Origin: JBFHKO01 sp041595355
GTDB taxonomy: Bacteria; Pseudomonadota; Gammaproteobacteria; Enterobacterales; Aeromonadaceae
Length of the DNA stretch: 10,214 nucleotides
Direction of reading: 5' to 3'
Assembly: GCA_041595355.1 (NCBI GenBank)
Contig: JBFHKO010000084.1
Span: forward strand, 1-10,214
Shown: positions 6,675-10,214 of the stretch, piece after piece
How positions within the stretch are numbered: position 1 is the first letter of the stretch
Layout of the letters: each line of letters opens with the position of its first letter
Made by a program: the position numbers and the translations under genes
Notes under the pieces: generated by a model
Told to the model about the DNA's origin: nothing
Databases searched by the model: none
What the model saw: only the letters and a program-made list of their open reading frames with translations

Positions 6675-6971
6675 TCAGGGCGCCAGCAGCCTGGCCTGCC
6701 GGATCCGCATCCCCAGGCCGAACAGGCCATGGGAGCGTTTTTCCACTCGCAGCACGCTGATTCGCACCGCCATCAACAAGGTCGGCTCCACCTGCACGAG
6801 GGCGAACAGGGAGGCTCCTCTGGCCAGCGACAGCGGCAGCTGCAGATACAGCCCCTCGGCGCCGATATTGTCAGCCAGCGTGCGCATCTCGACGGCGTGG
6901 CCGGCGGCGCTCCTGGTACGCAGCCGTATCGGAAAAATGCCGCGCAAACGGCCTGTGCGTCGATGCTCCAT
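6675..6971 (-). CDS. Small PilZ-like protein, possible c-di-GMP effector
   Basis: This 98-aa stand-alone domain resembles single-domain PilZ proteins. It shows the N-terminal arginine motif RxxxR (R4-RTG-R8, in EHRRTGR) and a second motif NIGAEG (35-40) in place of the usual [D/N]xSxxG, with Gly instead of Ser. It then follows the PilZ beta-barrel pattern (GLYLQLPLSLARGASLFALVQV and a late ISVLRVEKR..GLFGLGMRI). PilZ domains bind c-di-GMP through these two motifs; binding here is plausible but the Ser-to-Gly change leaves doubt. I chose the ATG at 6969-6971, which has GAGG 8 nt upstream and begins right at the domain. An in-frame ATG at 7043 would give 122 aa but has no SD. The gene lies downstream of a c-di-GMP phosphodiesterase locus on the same strand, about 180 bp after the response regulator. 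Confidence 0.75.
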   Translation of the reverse strand: MEHRRTGRLRGIFPIRLRTRSAAGHAVEMRTLADNIGAEGLYLQLPLSLARGASLFALVQVEPTLLMAVRISVLRVEKRSHGLFGLGMRIRQARLLAP

Positions 6972-7043
6972 GGTGGCGGCCTCGCTCACGTTGGTGTGTG
7001 GTTGCCCCGTCTTAAGGCTAGGTGCTGGTGCAAGGCGCACCAT

Positions 7044-7113
7044 GGGTCAAGGTGGTCATTTTTTCATGGGCGAGATGACCCAGGACGGGAGGTGGCCCTG
7101 GGTCAGATGACCC
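7044..7113. promoter_or_regulatory. Cluster of TGACCC/GGGTCA hexamers with a 9-bp inverted repeat
   Basis: The gap between the response regulator and PilZ genes holds four copies of one hexamer in alternating orientation: GGGTCA at 7044-7049, TGACCC at 7076-7081, GGGTCA at 7100-7105 and TGACCC at 7108-7113. The middle pair sits in a perfect 9-bp inverted repeat TGACCCAGG/CCTGGGTCA (7076-7084 and 7097-7105) with a 12-nt loop. AGATGACCC is directly repeated at 7073-7081 and 7105-7113. The hairpin lacks a T-run on either strand, so it is a poor terminator. A regulator binding site ahead of the PilZ gene is the better guess, unproven. Confidence 0.45.
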
Positions 7114-7153
7114 GGAGCCGGGAGCGGCTGAGGCGCAGGATCTGGCCAGGGGC

Positions 7154-7834
7154 TCAGGGGGCGGGCTGGTTCAGGCCGTGCTTGATGGCGTACAGCGCGA
7201 GCTCTACCCGATCGGAGACCTTGAGCTTGTCGTAGATGGAGGCGAGGTGATTGCGGACCGTTTTGTCGCTGATGTGCAATTGTTCGGCGAGCTTGCGGGT
7301 GCCGAGGCCATGGGCCACCAAGGCAACGATTTCCCGCTCCCGGCGCGACAGGCTGGATGAGCCGTTCGGCTTGGTGGTCTGGTGATCCGGATGATGTTGC
7401 TGGCGAAACTCCTGCAAGACGAGGGCCGTCATGCTCCGATCCAGCCACAGCTCGCCCCGGTGCACGCAGCGCAGGGCTTTGCACAGCACGGCGCCGGATT
7501 CCGCCTTGTGCAGCACACCGGCCGCACCCAGGCGGATGGCCAGCCGCAGTGGCTCGCCTTGGTTGATGGACGTGAGGAGCAGCAGTCGCGGGTTGTGCTC
7601 CAGCAGCGTGAGCGCCGGGATCAGTGCGAGGGTCGCGCTATCGTCCAGCGGCAGATCCAGCAGCACCACATGGGGGCGGACGCTGCGGGCCAGGGTGAGG
7701 GCGTCGCTACTGCCGGCGGCTTCGCCCATCACCCGCAGATCCGGGCAGGCATCGATGAGGCAGCGCAGGGCGTCCCTGAACAGGCGGTGCTTGTGGACCA
7801 GCAGAATGCGGATACAGTTCGGGGCGTCGTCCAT
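7154..7834 (-). CDS. NarL/LuxR-type response regulator with atypical receiver (RocA1-like by context)
   Basis: This 226-aa protein has an N-terminal receiver (about 7-125) and a C-terminal LuxR-type HTH (about 161-221, SLSRREREIVALVAHGLGTRKLAEQLHISDKTVRNHLASIYDKLKV). The phosphoacceptor Asp is present (D60 in VVLLDLPLDD), as are the Thr/Ser switch (T88) and conserved Lys (K110). However, the metal-binding acidic pair that normally reads VDDH is VHKH here (H14, K15). The HTH looks intact, so it should bind DNA. The ATG at 7832-7834 gives the usual N-terminus and has a modest GAGAG upstream. An in-frame ATG at 7876 (or TTG at 7879) would add 14-15 residues without a better SD. It lies downstream of the EAL gene on the same strand, probably in one operon. 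Order and domains recall P. aeruginosa rocA1 of the Roc1 system. Confidence 0.88.
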   Translation of the reverse strand: MDDAPNCIRILLVHKHRLFRDALRCLIDACPDLRVMGEAAGSSDALTLARSVRPHVVLLDLPLDDSATLALIPALTLLEHNPRLLLLTSINQGEPLRLAIRLGAAGVLHKAESGAVLCKALRCVHRGELWLDRSMTALVLQEFRQQHHPDHQTTKPNGSSSLSRREREIVALVAHGLGTRKLAEQLHISDKTVRNHLASIYDKLKVSDRVELALYAIKHGLNQPAP

Positions 7835-7905
7835 GGCAGCTCTCTGGATGGCGGCATGTTCGTTGCCGCTGCCCATCAACTCTAGCCCAGCCGGGGGCGA
7901 CTGTC

Positions 7906-9108
7906 TCAGGCCCCGGTGGCGTGCAGCAGACCCTGGCGCTGTTGCCAGTCGAGCAGCCAGGCGGGCAGCTGTTCGGCGGCCATGGGGGGGGCGATGAAAT
8001 AGCCCTGGGCCAGATCGCAGCCCGAGCGCTGCAGATAGTGCCAGTCATCCAGCTCCTCCACGCCTTCGGCCACGCTGCGGATCCCCAGCTGGCGGGCGAT
8101 GGCCAGGCTGGCCTCGACGATGGCGCTATTGTCGGCATCGCAGTGGGCGCCCTGAATGAAGCTGCGATCCACCTTGAGCTGGGTGAAGGGCAGATTGCGC
8201 AGCTGGGCCAGGGTCGAGTGACCGGTGCCGAAGTCGTCGATGGAAAGGCCGACCCGCTTGAGGCGCAGCCGGGTCAGGATATCCAGCACCATCAACGGGT
8301 CGCGCATCAGGCGGCTCTCGGTGATCTCCAGTTCCAGACGCTCCAGCGGCAGCCCCTGTTCGGCGGCCATGCGCTCGAGGCAGTCGGGCAGCTTGAGATG
8401 GGTCAGGTTGTCCATGGAGATGTTGATCGCGATCTTCAGCTGCAGCCCCTCATCCTGCCAGCGGACGCCCTGCCGCAACGCCTTGCCCAGCACCAGCCGG
8501 GTCAGATCGTCGATGCAGCCCTGCTCCTCGGCGATGGGGATGAACGCATCCGGGAACACCACCCCATCCTCGGGGTGCTGCCAGCGGACCAGAGTCTCCA
8601 CGCCGACGAGGGCGCCACTGGCGATCTCGACCTGGGGCTGATAAACGGTGAACAGTTCATCCTCGCGGATGGCGCGCAGCACCTCCTCCGGGGCGTAGTG
8701 CTTGGGCGCCGCGCAGGGCTGCATGGCCGACGATGGCAGGGGGCGGGCCAGCAACTGGCCCAGGCGTTCGGGGTGGACCGGTTTTTCCAGGGTGCCCAGC
8801 ACTCGCAGCCGATGGGCCAGGGCCAGTTGCTGAGAGCCATGCAGGATGTGCCGGCCCCGGCCGCTCAGCAGCACCAGGCCGCCGCGAAAGTTGAGTCGGG
8901 CCAGGTGGCGCACGAACTCCACCCCATCCATCTCGGGCATCTGCAGATCGCAGATCACCACATCGACGGGATTGGCGGGACCGGCGAGGGTCACCAAGGC
9001 ATCGAGGGCGCGTTGATGGGTCAATACATCGGCATGCCCCAGGTTGGCCAGCTGGCGGGTCAGCAGCTTGAGCATGAAGGGCTCATCATCAATGACCAGT
9101 ATGCGCAT
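7906..9108 (-). CDS. Receiver-EAL response regulator, c-di-GMP phosphodiesterase (RocR-like)
   Basis: This 400-aa cytoplasmic protein joins a receiver (about 1-122) to an EAL domain (about 140-385). The receiver has D7, D8, phosphoacceptor D54 (CDLQMPEMDG), S82 and K109, so it looks phosphorylatable. The EAL domain hydrolyses c-di-GMP to pGpG in this family. All expected residues are present: E171 (ETL variant of EAL), N229, E261, E264, D291-D292 (IDDFGTGHS), K312, E348 and Q368. These sit at a constant offset of four from the catalytic residues of P. aeruginosa RocR (E175, N233, E265, D295, D296, K316, E352, Q372), and overall length is similar. An active enzyme controlled by phosphorylation is expected. 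The ATG at 9106-9108 has AAGGAA upstream and lies inside the 3' end of the kinase gene, a 20-bp overlap that suggests coupled translation. RocR-like PDEs oppose the partner DNA-binding regulator. Confidence 0.95.
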   Translation of the reverse strand: MRILVIDDEPFMLKLLTRQLANLGHADVLTHQRALDALVTLAGPANPVDVVICDLQMPEMDGVEFVRHLARLNFRGGLVLLSGRGRHILHGSQQLALAHRLRVLGTLEKPVHPERLGQLLARPLPSSAMQPCAAPKHYAPEEVLRAIREDELFTVYQPQVEIASGALVGVETLVRWQHPEDGVVFPDAFIPIAEEQGCIDDLTRLVLGKALRQGVRWQDEGLQLKIAINISMDNLTHLKLPDCLERMAAEQGLPLERLELEITESRLMRDPLMVLDILTRLRLKRVGLSIDDFGTGHSTLAQLRNLPFTQLKVDRSFIQGAHCDADNSAIVEASLAIARQLGIRSVAEGVEELDDWHYLQRSGCDLAQGYFIAPPMAAEQLPAWLLDWQQRQGLLHATGA

Positions 9109-10214
9109 GGGTATTCCTTGGTTTAGCGGTCAGGCCTTCTCCGGCCTGGTAGGCGTGGATGGCGGCCAGTGCCTCGGCCAGTCTGGGCTCGAGTTGTGGC
9201 AGGGCGGCGGCGAGGGCCGGGTGGTCGAAGTGAGCGCCGGCGCGCTCCAGCTCGCCGCACAGCCGGGCCAGTGCCAGTGCGCCCACCGAGCCGGAGGCCG
9301 ACTTGAGCTTGTGGGCGATGGCATCCACCTGGCGGGGATCCTCATCGGCCCCTGCCTGGCGCAGCTCGGCGGCGAGCTCCTGCGCCGAGGCCTGATAGTC
9401 GGCCAACAATTCGCTGATCGTATCTCTATCATCGCCGACCATGGCGGTCAACACGGCCGGATCGAATACCCCGGGTGGGATCTCATTCATGCTGGCCGGT
9501 GCCGGTTGTTCGACCTGCGGCAGCCACAGCGACAGGGCGGTGGCCAGCTGCTTCAGCGGCAGGGGCTTGATCAGGTATTCATCCATGCCAAGGCCCAGGG
9601 CCCGGTCGGCCTCGCCGCGCAGGGCATTGGCGCTCAGGGCCAGTATGGGCATGCGCTGGCTGCCCCGCTCCTCGCGGCGGATGGTCTCGGCGAGCTGGTA
9701 GCCATCCAGGCGCGGCATGTGCAGGTCGGTGAGCAGCAGGGCGTAATGACCGCGACGCCACAGTTGCAGTGCCTCCATGCCATCCCGGGCGAGTTCGCCG
9801 GCATAGCCGAGCAGCGCCAGCTGCTTCAGGATCACCTGCTGGTTGGTCTTGTCATCCTCGGCCACCAGGATGAGGCGCCCCTGGGCACGCGCCTCCTCGA
9901 TGCTGGGGGCCGGTCGGCCGGTGCCCGGCAGCGGAGTCTGCTCCTGGCGGGCCAGGATCTCGGGTGAGGCGCGGCCGGCCAGGACCGCCAGGGTGCGCAG
10001 CAGCACCCGCCGGCGCAGGGGGGTGCCATCCAGGGTGGCGATGTCGAGCCCCGCCACGACCAGCGGCGGTTGAGGGATTGCCGAGATCAGCAGGTGACGG
10101 GCCTGGGGGGCGGCGGCGAAGAGCGCCGGCAGCGTCTCCCGGACATGGGCGTCGGGTCCTGCCCCCTGGATCACCACCGGGGCCGTCATGCCGGCGGCCA
10201 GCCTGGCCGCGGTC
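9089..10214 (-). CDS. Hybrid sensor histidine kinase, C-terminal part (receiver and HPt); 5' end outside window
   Basis: The reading frame stays open through the window edge, so this is the C-terminal part of a longer protein; the internal ATG at 10189 is unlikely to be the start. Counting from that Met, residues 1-75 look like the end of a degenerate receiver (ISAIPQPPLVVAGLDIATLDGTPLRRRVLLRTLAVL). Residues 105-225 form a complete receiver (E111, D112, D113, phosphoacceptor D155 in LLTDLHMPRLDG, S186, K208). Residues 242-348 form an HPt domain with phosphorylatable H293 in AHKLKSASGS. The kinase core and any sensor domains must lie beyond 10214. A receiver-plus-HPt tail is typical of BvgS/EvgS/RocS-type hybrid kinases, which relay phosphate to separate response regulators, here probably the EAL protein and perhaps the NarL-type protein. 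The stop overlaps the EAL gene by 20 bp. Confidence 0.93.
   Translation of the reverse strand, partial: TAARLAAGMTAPVVIQGAGPDAHVRETLPALFAAAPQARHLLISAIPQPPLVVAGLDIATLDGTPLRRRVLLRTLAVLAGRASPEILARQEQTPLPGTGRPAPSIEEARAQGRLILVAEDDKTNQQVILKQLALLGYAGELARDGMEALQLWRRGHYALLLTDLHMPRLDGYQLAETIRREERGSQRMPILALSANALRGEADRALGLGMDEYLIKPLPLKQLATALSLWLPQVEQPAPASMNEIPPGVFDPAVLTAMVGDDRDTISELLADYQASAQELAAELRQAGADEDPRQVDAIAHKLKSASGSVGALALARLCGELERAGAHFDHPALAAALPQLEPRLAEALAAIHAYQAGEGLTAKPRNTHAHTGH

Noticed and set aside
7076..7105. The 9-bp inverted repeat as an intrinsic terminator of the response regulator gene
   Set aside because: Neither strand has a T-run after the stem, so it was listed as part of a possible regulatory array.
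7921..9126. A 401-codon open frame on the plus strand opposite the EAL gene
   Set aside because: The minus-strand frame carries the full receiver and EAL motifs. The plus-strand product is a Gly/Gln/His-rich mirror with no domain pattern.

Overview
The window looks like chromosomal DNA of a GC-rich gammaproteobacterium. An Aeromonas-type organism is the best guess. This rests on Sbp/CysTWA proteins close to enteric and pseudomonad ones, high GC, and strong AAGGAG-type ribosome binding sites, and it is inference without a database search. Apart from the tRNA gene at the left edge, every gene lies on the minus strand, so transcription runs from high to low coordinates.

Positions 1-200 hold a tRNA-Pro(UGG) gene on the plus strand, a short GC-rich hairpin that may terminate it, and a pyrimidine tract. 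Positions 205-5004 are a complete sulfate/thiosulfate uptake operon read sbp - cysT - cysW - cysA - cysB-like regulator. Spacings are tight: 78 bp with a palindrome, a 4-bp ATGA overlap, 13 bp, then 21 bp. The periplasmic binding protein delivers sulfate to the CysTW permease, CysA powers import, and the CysB-family regulator encoded last probably senses cysteine-pathway status and may control the operon that encodes it. The sbp Shine-Dalgarno lies inside a perfect 9-bp hairpin, which suggests translational control of the first gene.

Positions 5138-6546 carry a secreted beta-sandwich protein of unknown function with a PxKF-like motif, ended by a clear intrinsic terminator that separates it from the sulfate operon. 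A small PilZ-like protein follows upstream (6675-6971).

Positions 7154-10214 hold three signalling genes in the order hybrid sensor kinase (C-terminal part only, cut by the window edge), receiver-EAL c-di-GMP phosphodiesterase, and NarL/LuxR-type response regulator. Gene content and architectures resemble the Pseudomonas aeruginosa Roc1/Sad locus (rocS1-rocR-rocA1). The EAL protein has the full catalytic set at a constant offset from RocR. The NarL-type regulator has lost the acidic pair of its receiver. The nearby PilZ protein makes a local c-di-GMP output conceivable.

No insertion sequence, CRISPR array, phage gene or clear foreign island is visible. No wholly new system is evident. The most interesting points are the sbp hairpin, the atypical response regulator in a Roc-like locus, the unknown secreted protein, a cluster of TGACCC hexamers between the regulator and PilZ genes, and identical C-terminal peptides on CysA and the CysB-like protein.
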